A DNA stretch of 64,000 nt from Vibrio rhizosphaerae (GTDB lineage: Bacteria; Pseudomonadota; Gammaproteobacteria; Enterobacterales; Vibrionaceae): NCBI RefSeq assembly GCF_024347095.1, contig NZ_AP024903.1:1984001-2048000 (forward strand), written 5' to 3'. Below are positions 25,016 to 32,545 of the stretch, piece after piece. Each line of letters starts with the position of its first letter. Positions within the stretch are counted from its first letter, which is position 1. The notes beneath the pieces are model-generated. The model was not told where the DNA came from. It saw nothing but the letters and a program-made list of their open reading frames with translations, and did no database searches. A program made the position numbers and the translations under genes.

Positions 25016-25612
25016 TTAATTCATCAACGCATAAGCTTCTTCTTCTCGCTCTATTCTTTCTATCAGTGTCAACATGGCTGCATTACGTTTTGCTGCAAGC
25101 CATTGACTGAGTTCTTCCAAGATCGCATTGTATCGTTTAAATATCGGATAAGAACAGATAAAACCACGAGAACACATCGCAACATAACGGGATTCTGGAC
25201 GCCACAATACACGCCCCTCTTCACAATGAGTACACTTTCTCATTTGCCGGTGTGACGTTTTGTAAAGACCAGTGCCGCCGCAAGATGAACAGATCGTCCC
25301 CTGAGGATGGGTTGCCTCTTCGATTGCCGCATCAACCATCGCAGCAAATGCAGATTCACTACGCTGGCCGCGCCAGTTTTGGGTTAGCGTAGCAATCTCC
25401 GACTGGATCTCTTTTTCCAGGGCCTGACGAGAATGACGGCAGTCTTGTGTTTCGACAAATAGAACAAGAAAGCCAATTGGTGATGATTTCCAGCTCACCC
25501 CAACCATCGCAAGCTGTTCTTCAACACTGAATTTACTTCGTCCGCCTTGATGCATCGCTTGATAATTCATCCCTTTCAGATTGAATTTTGCCAATAGTGT
25601 TTCCGGTCTCAT
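25016..25612 (-). CDS. Lambda Q-like late antitermination protein (putative)
   Basis: The 198-residue protein has a zinc-finger-like C-S-S-C-G-G-T-G ... C-T-H-C-E-E-G-R arrangement (about residues 103-128) and an N-terminal helical part. Lambda Q and relatives share this C-x2-C-x-G-x-G ... C-x2-C layout and size. In lambda, Q loads on RNA polymerase at the late promoter and lets it pass downstream terminators. Here the gene is followed by a candidate promoter, three terminator repeats and then the tail operon, in the same order as Q-pR'-tR'-late genes. Start codon ATG follows an AAGGAAA site. Confidence 0.65.
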   Translation of the reverse strand: MRPETLLAKFNLKGMNYQAMHQGGRSKFSVEEQLAMVGVSWKSSPIGFLVLFVETQDCRHSRQALEKEIQSEIATLTQNWRGQRSESAFAAMVDAAIEEATHPQGTICSSCGGTGLYKTSHRQMRKCTHCEEGRVLWRPESRYVAMCSRGFICSYPIFKRYNAILEELSQWLAAKRNAAMLTLIERIEREEEAYALMN

Positions 25613-26124
25613 GTTGTTTCCTTATCTCAAAACCAAATAGTTACATACTTGAAATATTTTCGATCTCATGTGATTCAATTTCATCAGGAACAGCGGGGCC
25701 CCACGTGTCGTCATTCCGATGCCACGTCATTGCAATAAGAACCAATATTTACGAAAATTAAATACAACTATGGATTTGTTTTCAAGAGGACAGTGCGAAC
25801 AGCCAGTTTTATAGCAAATGGATTCATATTTACAATCACAGCGCGACGGCAAACAAATTATCATGATACACCGAGACATTCTGTTTTCTCTTCAGTACCA
25901 AAATGATAGTATTCGCTTTATCAGCAATGACAGTTAACCTCAGTCCAGACGGATGAATTGTCTTGCTTTTCGATGACTGATTACCGGATACTTACTGAAA
26001 TAGAGTCACTACCAATGAGATAATCATCTCTACCAGTTGTAAAGCCCATTCTGCCGTTGTTCCAATGGCCTGTCGTATTCATTCAATTGGTTGATTTAGC
26101 TGATTTAATCAACACATAAAACCT
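25613..26124. other. Intergenic region upstream of the Q-like gene and of the displaced sbcB start
   Basis: About 510 bases with no convincing gene. I looked for a LexA box (CTGT-N8-ACAG) that could make the tail locus SOS inducible and found none. The part from about 26070 carries TTGATTTAGC and AATCAA motifs that may belong to the original sbcB promoter, now cut off from its gene. Confidence 0.5.
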
Positions 26125-26178
26125 ATGAAAAACAACGAACAACCGACATTCTTCTTTTTTGATTATGAAATCAATTAA
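26125..26178 (+). pseudogene. Displaced 5' end of sbcB (17 codons)
   Basis: The ATG at 26125 begins M-K-N-N-E-Q-P-T-F-F-F-F-D-Y-E, nearly the same as the start of the intact sbcB (M-N-N-Q-E-Q-P-T-F-F-F-F-D-Y-E), then diverges and stops after two more codons. It is the original gene start, cut off when DNA inserted within the codons for F-D-Y-E. Confidence 0.9.
26137..26156 (+). repeat. Left attachment-site direct repeat (att)
   Basis: GAACAACCGACATTCTTCTT is identical to bases 28792-28811, followed in both places by a similar (T/C)TT(T/C)GATTATGA. The repeats lie 2655 bp apart and bound the inserted island. Confidence 0.88.
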
Positions 26179-26435
26179 TTAACTATCTGATTTTAAATAA
26201 AAAATAAAAAGGCAAAAAAATCAATAGACGCATTAAACATCACAATTCATTCATCACTTCTTCAAGAACGAAAGCAATCCTTCTCAAACAACATTCTCAT
26301 ATCGGGTTAGAAGCATATCATTGACATCATGGTTTATTACTACCAACGGGATACTCAACGTAACTCGTTTTTGGACATTTCCGAGTTAAAGCATTAACTC
26401 TAACTCGTCAGTTTTGGATAAAAATTTCTATGGAT

Positions 26436-26486
26436 TAACGCCGCCATAACCGGTGCGCTGTAAGCGCGAAGTTAATGGCCTTGTTA
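26436..26486 (-). repeat. attC-like integron recombination site
   Basis: On the minus strand TAACAAGGCCAT ... ATGGCGGCGTTA form imperfect inverted arms around a GCGC-TTACA-GCGC core, about 51 bases in all. The stop codon of the nuclease gene (GCA TAA) lies inside the first arm, as in Vibrio gene cassettes. A matching GCGTTATGC junction stands at the other end of the gene (27447-27455). Confidence 0.7.
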
Positions 26487-27425
26487 TGCATTCTTACTTA
26501 GCAGCTCTTCAATTTTCTCAATTTCATTAACAGAAACAACGTATATATTCGAACCTTCAAGCTCACTATTTAGTTTTGAGAATCTATATTTTGCGTGTTT
26601 GGTAAGAGATGCATTGGTAACTAGAACTACTGGATATCCGAGGTTCTTCGCTATTGCCCCAATTTGATTTATTGTTCTTAGCGGTATCAGTTCGGTATCT
26701 GTAAACTTAACTTCGACGGCGAATTTTGGTTTTCCATCCTTTCGTACTAAGTAGTCCACACCAATATCAGTTTGTCCTTCGCGTTCGATATTGTCTGCAC
26801 CATAAATTGATTCGAGCTTCTTGCCTACGAACTCTTCAAGTGCAAATGCTCGCTTAATACGATGCTGAAAAACCTCTTTCTGAGCGACAACTCTTTCTTC
26901 TACTTCTTCCTCCCTCTGTTTTTTCGCGCTTGAAAACAGGCTAAAAGAACCTAACAAGGAAACTATCAGTCCGAGTGCTGCAGCCCCCAGTGATAGCCAC
27001 CGAATTTTCGTTGTCTCTTCCTTTGGCTCATTCGTTGATTGCTCGGGTTGTATAGTTTCTCTTACAGCATCGATGGATTCTACAAGCTCTTTTCGAGAGT
27101 CTAGAGGAATAAACTTGTTGGCCAAGAAGGTTTCCTGAACCTGAACAAGAAGTTCATTGACGGTATAAGGGTATTCAATATTGTCTCGTAGCTCTTTCCC
27201 TTCGATAAGAGTTTCAATGTCATGAGAATCTATCTGGTGCTTGTTATATACAAGCTCTTGAATAGTGCTTATTAACTCATCATTTATGCCTTCAATTCTT
27301 TTTAATTTAATATCTTCTGAGTATTGAGGAACATAGAAAATTGAAAAATAAACAGTTAACAATATACCCACTAGTGAAAACATATGGGATAGATTGTCTT
27401 TAATCCAGGTAAAAAATTCCTTCAT
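26484..27425 (-). CDS. Membrane-anchored PD-(D/E)XK (Mrr-like) nuclease, integron cassette gene
   Basis: The protein has 313 residues from the ATG at 27425 (GAGGAT upstream). A transmembrane segment near residues 12-32, a helical middle part, and a second hydrophobic segment near 148-170 are followed by a coiled basic/acidic linker. A restriction-endonuclease-like domain (about 195-310) carries G-V-D-Y-L-V and A-V-E-V-K-F, i.e. the D...ExK core. Such nucleases with membrane anchors are often anti-phage defence proteins. It forms one cassette with the attC at its 3' end. DNA target and partner unknown. Confidence 0.72.
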   Translation of the reverse strand: MKEFFTWIKDNLSHMFSLVGILLTVYFSIFYVPQYSEDIKLKRIEGINDELISTIQELVYNKHQIDSHDIETLIEGKELRDNIEYPYTVNELLVQVQETFLANKFIPLDSRKELVESIDAVRETIQPEQSTNEPKEETTKIRWLSLGAAALGLIVSLLGSFSLFSSAKKQREEEVEERVVAQKEVFQHRIKRAFALEEFVGKKLESIYGADNIEREGQTDIGVDYLVRKDGKPKFAVEVKFTDTELIPLRTINQIGAIAKNLGYPVVLVTNASLTKHAKYRFSKLNSELEGSNIYVVSVNEIEKIEELLSKNA

Positions 27426-27538
27426 ATATCCTCGGTATTTACTGATGCATAACGCATTATTTATTAAATTGTTAGCAATCCTAGTAATAACTAAAATGTG
27501 TTGGCACAGTACATACATTTACAAAAACAAACTTCATA

Positions 27539-28063
27539 CTAGCCAATTCGTAAACTACTTGTAAATTCTTCCACACTAGCAACCTCATCTACCTTACATA
27601 CAGATAAATTTAAGCTGAGTTCTATAGATTTTCCATATCTATCCAAAAGGCTTACCTTTTCGTACAAGCTTTGTACGTTTTCAATAAAGTTTTGCTCAAA
27701 AAAATACCATCCAAGGTTTGGGTCAAAATAAATCCCTTTATTGTCCTTGTTATATAAGGCGGCACACTCATGATCTGGTACTTTTTTACCAGGCCTAATC
27801 ATCTGAATAGCGTAACTTCCAGAGCCAGAAAACCCCATAAGATATGAACGCTGATTATTGATATCATCCTGGTTTTGAGTAATTAGTTTTGCTTTTTCAG
27901 TCTGCTGCATCAGTTCTTTCGCTATGCTACTATCGCTCAAATTTTGCCATGCTTTAATTAACTGTAAAGATGATAAGTTATTTTCTATAACATAATTTAA
28001 CCATAATTGACTGTAACCAAAACAATACCCTGCATGCTGTTTAAACTCTAAATGTTTTCCCAT
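27539..28063 (-). CDS. YopT-like C58 family cysteine protease (putative effector/toxin)
   Basis: The protein has 174 residues from the ATG at 28063, preceded by GGAGAGAG; the longer frame upstream overlaps the integrase remnant and is less likely. The triad layout of family C58 can be seen: C in H-A-G-Y-C-F-G-Y-S-Q-L-W, H in D-H-E-C-A-A-L, D in Y-F-D-P-N-L-G-W. YopT and AvrPphB relatives cleave host or target proteins. No secretion signal or domain for delivery is attached, so how it acts is unknown. A remnant TAACAA...GCGTTA follows at about 27452-27478, so it too may be part of a cassette. Confidence 0.62.
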   Translation of the reverse strand: MGKHLEFKQHAGYCFGYSQLWLNYVIENNLSSLQLIKAWQNLSDSSIAKELMQQTEKAKLITQNQDDINNQRSYLMGFSGSGSYAIQMIRPGKKVPDHECAALYNKDNKGIYFDPNLGWYFFEQNFIENVQSLYEKVSLLDRYGKSIELSLNLSVCKVDEVASVEEFTSSLRIG

Positions 28064-28191
28064 TACCACTCTCTCCAATCTATAAATTAATGAAGTCGAA
28101 CGACTTAAAATGTCAGAAGAATACTGAAAAGAGAGTTTAAATTGAAATAACATAAGATACGCAGCAGTATCTATTGAAAATACAGAGTTTT

Positions 28192-28599
28192 TCACTTGCT
28201 AACATTCTTAATAACAGGCAGTTGAATCGCTACTGATTCATACAACACTCGAGTCCCTTCTTTCAGTCTTCTGACTTTGTTCTCAAACCAAAAATCTAAG
28301 CAGTTGTTCAATGTAACAAATTCAGTATCTCCAGAGATCGCTATTTCAGGATTTCTTCCCTCTTCTTTCAGCTCCAACATTTGTTTGTGGATTTGCCTTG
28401 CTTTTTTGAGACTGATTGCGGGATACTTGCCAATACGAAAGCGTTTATTTTTTCCGTTGAAACGGCAGCGATATTGAAAGGTGATATTCGCTTTGGGTGA
28501 GACTTTAGCGATTAGCCCTTCTCCATCATTCAATTCAGGTGGTCCACAATACTCACTGAGTTTGTTGATTGAACTTAGTTGTCTATCCGTTATGCTCAT
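28192..28599 (-). pseudogene. Truncated tyrosine integrase, N-terminal arm-binding domain
   Basis: 135 residues with the DUF4102-type arm-DNA-binding pattern (Y-R-C-R-F-N-G-K-N-K-R-F-R-I-G-K-Y-P-A-I-S-L) and the start of the core-binding domain, then a stop. Complete integrases of this class have about 400 residues; the catalytic R-H-R-Y domain is missing. It lies next to the right att repeat, as expected for the integrase of this element. Confidence 0.8.
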
Positions 28600-28779
28600 T
28601 TTTATACCTTAAAAATTGGACGCAGCGTTCTAAAAAAATGGACGCATTATCAGACGCAAGTGTAAATGTAAAACAGAGAAAATTGCTAAAATTCCTTGAA
28701 AAGGATATCACAGTAACATGCTCTAATCGACTGATACATAAGGCTTATATTGAATAACTTTAGTCAACATACAAAAAAC

Positions 28780-30204
28780 ATGAACAACCAAGAACAACCG
28801 ACATTCTTCTTCTTCGATTATGAGACATGGGGCACTCACCCCGCGAAAGATCGTCCCTGTCAGTTTGCCGGGGTCAGAACAGATATGGACTTCAATATCA
28901 TTGGTGAACCACTGGTGATCTTTTGTAAACCGCCAGCCGATTATCTGCCGGCACCGGAAGCGGCACTCATCACCGGTATTACACCTCAACAAGCCAGTGC
29001 CAAAGGTTTGTCAGAGCCCGAGTTTATTCAGCGGATTCATCAGGAACTGTCTCATCCCCATACCACCTGTCTGGGTTATAACAACATCCGCTTTGACGAT
29101 GAAGTGACACGCTACACCTGTTATCGCAATTTCATTGATCCTTATGCATGGAGCTGGCAAAACGGCAATTCGCGTTGGGATCTGCTCGACGTCGCGCGCG
29201 CCTGTCATGCATTACGTCCCGAAGGGGTTGTATGGCCAGAAAACGAAGACGGTAATACCAGCTTTAAACTCGAACATCTTTCCGTTGCCAATGGGATTGA
29301 ACATACCAATGCCCATGATGCGATGGCCGATGTCTATGCCACCATTGAGTTGGCAAAAGTGATCAAAAATGCCCAGCCGAAACTCTTCGATTATTTCTAC
29401 TCAATGCGCCATAAGCGTAAACTGAATGCACTGATCGATATTGTCAGTATGACGCCATTGATGCACGTTTCCGGTATGCTCGGCAGCCACTGCCAATATA
29501 CCAGCTGGGTTGTGCCGCTGGCTTGGCATCCGCAGAACAAAAATGCCGTGATTATGGTCGACTTGGCGAAAGATCCTCAGCCACTGTTTGATCTCAATGC
29601 TGACGAAATTCGGCAACGGCTCTACACAAAACGTGATGATTTACAAGAAGATGAGTTACCGATTCCGGTAAAATTGGTTCATCTCAATAAATGCCCGATC
29701 CTCGCTCCCGCGAAGACGTTGACAGCAGAAAATGCCCAGACAATCGGCATCGACAGAGACAAATGTTTACATCATTTGTCTCTCATCAAGCAATCTCAGG
29801 ATATCAGAGAGAAACTGGTACAAGTATTTGGTGAAGAGAAAGAATATCCGACAGATACGGATGTCGATACGATGTTATACCATGACTTTTTCAATCCGGC
29901 TGACAAAGCTGCGATGGAAATTATCCGGCAAACATCACCCGAAGCTTTACCGGATTTATCAATCTCTTTCCAAGACGCTCGGATCAAACCCTTGTTGTTT
30001 CGCTACCGAGCCAGAAACTGGCCTGAAACCCTTACCCTGCATGAACAACAACAATGGCAGTCCCACTGTCAGGATTATTTTTCCCAGTATCTGGATGATT
30101 ATATTCTTCGTCTGGAAAATCTGGCGCACGAACATGAGCAGGATCCACATAAAATGCAGATCCTGAAATCAATCTACCATTATGTGCTGAACCTGACATC
30201 ATAG
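28780..30204 (+). CDS. sbcB: Exonuclease I
   Basis: The 474-residue protein matches SbcB/XonA over its length: F-D-Y-E-T-W-G-T-H-P (DEDD exonuclease motif I with D and E near residue 12), I-R-F-D-D-E (motif II), H-D-A-M-A-D-V-Y-A-T (motif III) and a C-terminal SH3-like and helical part. It degrades single-stranded DNA 3' to 5' and helps in mismatch repair and recombination. The first codons come from the integrated element. The ATG at 28780 fits the E. coli N-terminus better than the TTG at 28750. Confidence 0.95.
   Translation: MNNQEQPTFFFFDYETWGTHPAKDRPCQFAGVRTDMDFNIIGEPLVIFCKPPADYLPAPEAALITGITPQQASAKGLSEPEFIQRIHQELSHPHTTCLGYNNIRFDDEVTRYTCYRNFIDPYAWSWQNGNSRWDLLDVARACHALRPEGVVWPENEDGNTSFKLEHLSVANGIEHTNAHDAMADVYATIELAKVIKNAQPKLFDYFYSMRHKRKLNALIDIVSMTPLMHVSGMLGSHCQYTSWVVPLAWHPQNKNAVIMVDLAKDPQPLFDLNADEIRQRLYTKRDDLQEDELPIPVKLVHLNKCPILAPAKTLTAENAQTIGIDRDKCLHHLSLIKQSQDIREKLVQVFGEEKEYPTDTDVDTMLYHDFFNPADKAAMEIIRQTSPEALPDLSISFQDARIKPLLFRYRARNWPETLTLHEQQQWQSHCQDYFSQYLDDYILRLENLAHEHEQDPHKMQILKSIYHYVLNLTS
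28792..28811 (+). repeat. Right attachment-site direct repeat (att) in sbcB
   Basis: Identical 20-bp partner of 26137-26156, lying in codons 5-11 of sbcB. Together they indicate a site-specific insertion into the sbcB 5' end. Confidence 0.88.
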
Positions 30205-30299
30205 CGACACTGCTGAATCTCTGCTGATGCAAGTCTTCCGCTCATGGCGATGACATGCATCAGTCAAAAATCAATCATCACTCGATTTCGGAACTCAAC

Positions 30300-30665
30300 A
30301 TGATTATCTCACTACTCAAATTGGTGGTTTCTTTGGGAGCGATTATGGCCTCCCTATGGCTTGGCACACTCATTCAGGTTTGGCTGCATCTTTCGATTCC
30401 GGGGAGCGTACTGGGGATGCTGATTCTATTTATCGCACTGGCCAGCGGTCTGTTACCCGTCTCATGGGTAAAACCCGGAGCCTCTCTGTTCATCCGCTAT
30501 ATGGTTTTTCTCTTTGTACCGATTAGTGTTGGCTTGATGACCCATTTCGATACCCTGATTGAGAATGCGCTGCCAATATTTGCCAGCGCCATCGGTGGAA
30601 CCGTCATTGTGTTGATCTGTATGGGTTTATTACTCGATCGTATGCTGAAAAAAGAACATCACTGA
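30300..30665 (+). CDS. yohJ: CidA/LrgA-family holin-like membrane protein (YohJ-like)
   Basis: The protein has 121 residues from the ATG at 30300, four membrane segments, and the conserved I-P-G-S-V-L-G-M and V-P-I-S-V-G-L-M motifs of the CidA/LrgA family. With YohK it forms a membrane pair linked to nucleoside or metabolite efflux and membrane permeability. It is followed at 12 bp by yohK and then cdd, the same order as in E. coli, so it is a host gene and not a lysis gene of the nearby tail locus. Confidence 0.85.
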   Translation: MIISLLKLVVSLGAIMASLWLGTLIQVWLHLSIPGSVLGMLILFIALASGLLPVSWVKPGASLFIRYMVFLFVPISVGLMTHFDTLIENALPIFASAIGGTVIVLICMGLLLDRMLKKEHH

Positions 30666-30677
30666 GGAATATCACGC

Positions 30678-31367
30678 ATGTGGCTTTTGATTACCATTGT
30701 TATTTTCTTTGCCGTTCGCTGGTTATGTCAAAAATGTCGAACCCCTTTAGCCAACCCACTACTTATTTGTGTCGCGATAATTATCGCTATTCTGCTCTAT
30801 TTTAATGTGCCTTATGAAACTTATGCAGCAGACAATCAGTGGGTGAATTTTTTACTCCAACCTGCGGTTGTCGCCCTTGCCTACCCACTCTATGAGCAAT
30901 TGCCGCAAATTCGGGCCAAATGGCGCATTATCCTGTTTGCCTGTCTCTTTGGGAGTATTATGTCGATGCTGACTACGGCATTGATTGCAGTTTTATTTCA
31001 TGCCGACACACCACTCATCGCAGCATTACTGGCCAAATCGGTCACCACACCAATCGCTATGGAAATTACCAGTAACCTCGGTGGTGAGCCATCCATTGCA
31101 GCGATTCTGGTACTGATTGTCGGGTTATTTGGGGCAATTTTCGCTTATCCGTTCTACCGTTTGCTCCATATCACTCATCCCATCGCGAAAGGGCTAACCA
31201 TGGGAAGTATCTCTCACGCTCTGGGTACGGCGAGCTGTGTTGAGAATGATCCCCGTGATGCTGCATTTAGTTCACTTGCACTTGTACTCTGTGGCATTAT
31301 CACGTCTGTACTGGCGCCACTGGCTTACGCATTGGTGCTATGGTTGAGTCCACTGTTGACGATCTAG
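30678..31367 (+). CDS. yohK: LrgB-family membrane protein (YohK-like)
   Basis: The 229-residue protein has about seven membrane segments and the LrgB motifs T-P-I-A-M-E-I-T and G-L-F-G-A-I-F-A, then the S-H-A-L-G-T-A-S segment near the C-terminal third. It is the partner of the upstream CidA/LrgA-type protein. It is separated from cdd by 147 bp containing the cdd promoter region. Confidence 0.88.
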   Translation: MWLLITIVIFFAVRWLCQKCRTPLANPLLICVAIIIAILLYFNVPYETYAADNQWVNFLLQPAVVALAYPLYEQLPQIRAKWRIILFACLFGSIMSMLTTALIAVLFHADTPLIAALLAKSVTTPIAMEITSNLGGEPSIAAILVLIVGLFGAIFAYPFYRLLHITHPIAKGLTMGSISHALGTASCVENDPRDAAFSSLALVLCGIITSVLAPLAYALVLWLSPLLTI

Positions 31368-31388
31368 TGAGTTATCGCCGGCCTTAAA

Positions 31389-31404
31389 TATGACTTTAGT
31401 CACA
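31389..31404. promoter_or_regulatory. CRP-like site upstream of cdd (distal)
   Basis: TATGA-N6-TCACA, one mismatch from the TGTGA-N6-TCACA consensus. It lies 52 bp upstream of the second site, the same spacing class as the two CRP sites flanking CytR at E. coli cdd. Confidence 0.55.
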
Positions 31405-31440
31405 AAATAAATGAAATAAGAATTATAGCAATCATAAAAA

Positions 31441-31485
31441 CAATACTTTGGTCACAACAAATTCACCAAACTGCGTTAGTATAAA
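31441..31485 (+). promoter_or_regulatory. cdd promoter with proximal CRP-like half-site and -10 box
   Basis: CAATA-N6-TCACA (31441-31456; only one good half) is centred about 42 bases before the likely start site, with a -10 TATAAA at 31480-31485. This is the class II CRP promoter geometry and suggests cAMP-CRP/CytR control of nucleoside catabolism. Confidence 0.5.
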
Positions 31486-31514
31486 ATGCCTGATGTGATG
31501 AAAGAGATGAACAC

Positions 31515-32402
31515 ATGACCCAAGACCGACTCACTGTTCTCAGCCGATTACCTGAAACACTGGCCAGACCGCTCGAAGAGATGATCGTCGATCCGAAATT
31601 CTCGGCCACCTTCAACGCACAACAGGTTGAGCATTTGATTCATGTCAGCGGGCTTGATGCCGTAACCCTTGCTCAGCATCTGCTTCCACTGGCTGCTACT
31701 TATGCTTATACGCCGGTTTCAGACTTTCAAGTGGGTGCAATCGTCCGGGGTAAATCCGGTGCGCTGTATTTGGGCGCGAATATCGAGTTTTCCGGGGTAT
31801 CACTCGGACAAACGATCCATGCGGAACAGGCGGCCATTGCCCATGCATGGATGCGTGGTGAAAACAAACTCAGTGACATCATTGTCGACACGCCGCCATG
31901 TGGCCATTGCCGTCAGTTTATGAATGAGCTGGCCGGTGTCGAAGCATTACAAGTCACTCTCCCCGGCCAAGCCACTAAAAAATTACTCGACTATCTGCCG
32001 GAATCTTTTGGCCCTGTCACAATGGGGATGAAAGTTCGCTTAATGGATCAACAAACACATCACATCCGTGCTGATTTTTCTGATTCACTACAACAGACAG
32101 CACTCAACGCATTGAATCAAAGTTACGCACCTTATAGTAAAGCGCTCAGTGGCGTCGCCATTGAACTCTCCAATCAACAAATTTATCTGGGCGCATATGC
32201 AGAAAATGCCGCTTTTAATCCGAGCCTCCCTCCACTGCAAGTGGCACTGATACAACTCAGAATGCATGGCGATTCATTTCGTGATATTCAGCGTGTGGTT
32301 CTTGCCGAAACTGAAAATGGGACGATCACTCACTTAGACATCACCCGATCAGTTCTGGAAAAAATCGCCCCACAAAGTCAACTGGTATATATTCAGGTAT
32401 AG
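31515..32402 (+). CDS. cdd: Cytidine deaminase
   Basis: The 295-residue E. coli-type (dimeric) cytidine deaminase has an N-terminal helical part, a catalytic domain with H-A-E-Q near residue 102 (zinc His and proton-shuttling Glu), P-C-G-H-C near 129 (zinc cysteines), and a degenerate C-terminal second domain. It converts cytidine and deoxycytidine to uridine forms for salvage. Follows yohJK as in E. coli. Confidence 0.96.
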   Translation: MTQDRLTVLSRLPETLARPLEEMIVDPKFSATFNAQQVEHLIHVSGLDAVTLAQHLLPLAATYAYTPVSDFQVGAIVRGKSGALYLGANIEFSGVSLGQTIHAEQAAIAHAWMRGENKLSDIIVDTPPCGHCRQFMNELAGVEALQVTLPGQATKKLLDYLPESFGPVTMGMKVRLMDQQTHHIRADFSDSLQQTALNALNQSYAPYSKALSGVAIELSNQQIYLGAYAENAAFNPSLPPLQVALIQLRMHGDSFRDIQRVVLAETENGTITHLDITRSVLEKIAPQSQLVYIQV

Positions 32403-32460
32403 TGACTTTAAAACAGATAAGCATCTGATCAATAAAATAAAAATAAGATTCAAGTATAGA

Positions 32461-32499
32461 AAAACCCAAAAAGCAAACGTTTGCTTTTTGGGTTTTTTT
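32461..32499. terminator. Bidirectional terminator-like palindrome containing the PurR box
   Basis: A perfect palindrome AAAACCCAAAAAGCAAAC / GTTTGCTTTTTGGGTTTT, continuing with extra T residues on the plus strand, ends cdd transcription. The operator lies at its centre, so one sequence may serve as terminator of cdd and control site of purT. Confidence 0.65.
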
Positions 32500-32508
32500 C
32501 AGTATGAT
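32471..32508 (+). promoter_or_regulatory. purT promoter with PurR-type operator
   Basis: The palindrome AAGCAAACGTTTGCTT (32471-32486) matches the PurR box ACGCAAACGTTTGCGT at 14 of 16 bases. A -35 TTGCTT (32481-32486) overlaps its right half; 16 bp further is a -10 TATGAT (32503-32508). PurR bound with hypoxanthine or guanine would block the -35. Confidence 0.75.
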
Positions 32509-32545
32509 TGCCGCAGTTTTCAAAATGTGAAGAGGTGATCAGAGA

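Larger units (their letters stand above)
26165..28820. mobile_element. Small integrative element remnant inserted in the 5' end of sbcB
   Basis: Bounded by the direct repeats and the displaced sbcB start. It carries an N-terminal integrase fragment next to the right repeat, a C58-like protease gene and an integron-like nuclease cassette. The element supplied a new 5' end and promoter region for sbcB, as SXT-type elements do at prfC. It is probably immobile because the integrase lacks its catalytic domain. Confidence 0.75.

Noticed and set aside
25613..26124. LexA (SOS) box controlling the Q-like gene
   Set aside because: No CTGT-N8-ACAG match; CTGTTTTCTCTTCAG has the wrong spacing and half-site.
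28569..28757. Possible 62-residue excisionase-like gene on the plus strand before sbcB
   Set aside because: No family resemblance or ribosome binding site, and it overlaps the start of the integrase fragment.
30300..31367. CidA/LrgA and LrgB proteins as the holin/lysis part of the tail locus
   Set aside because: They are on the other strand, beyond sbcB, and in the conserved host order yohJ-yohK-cdd.
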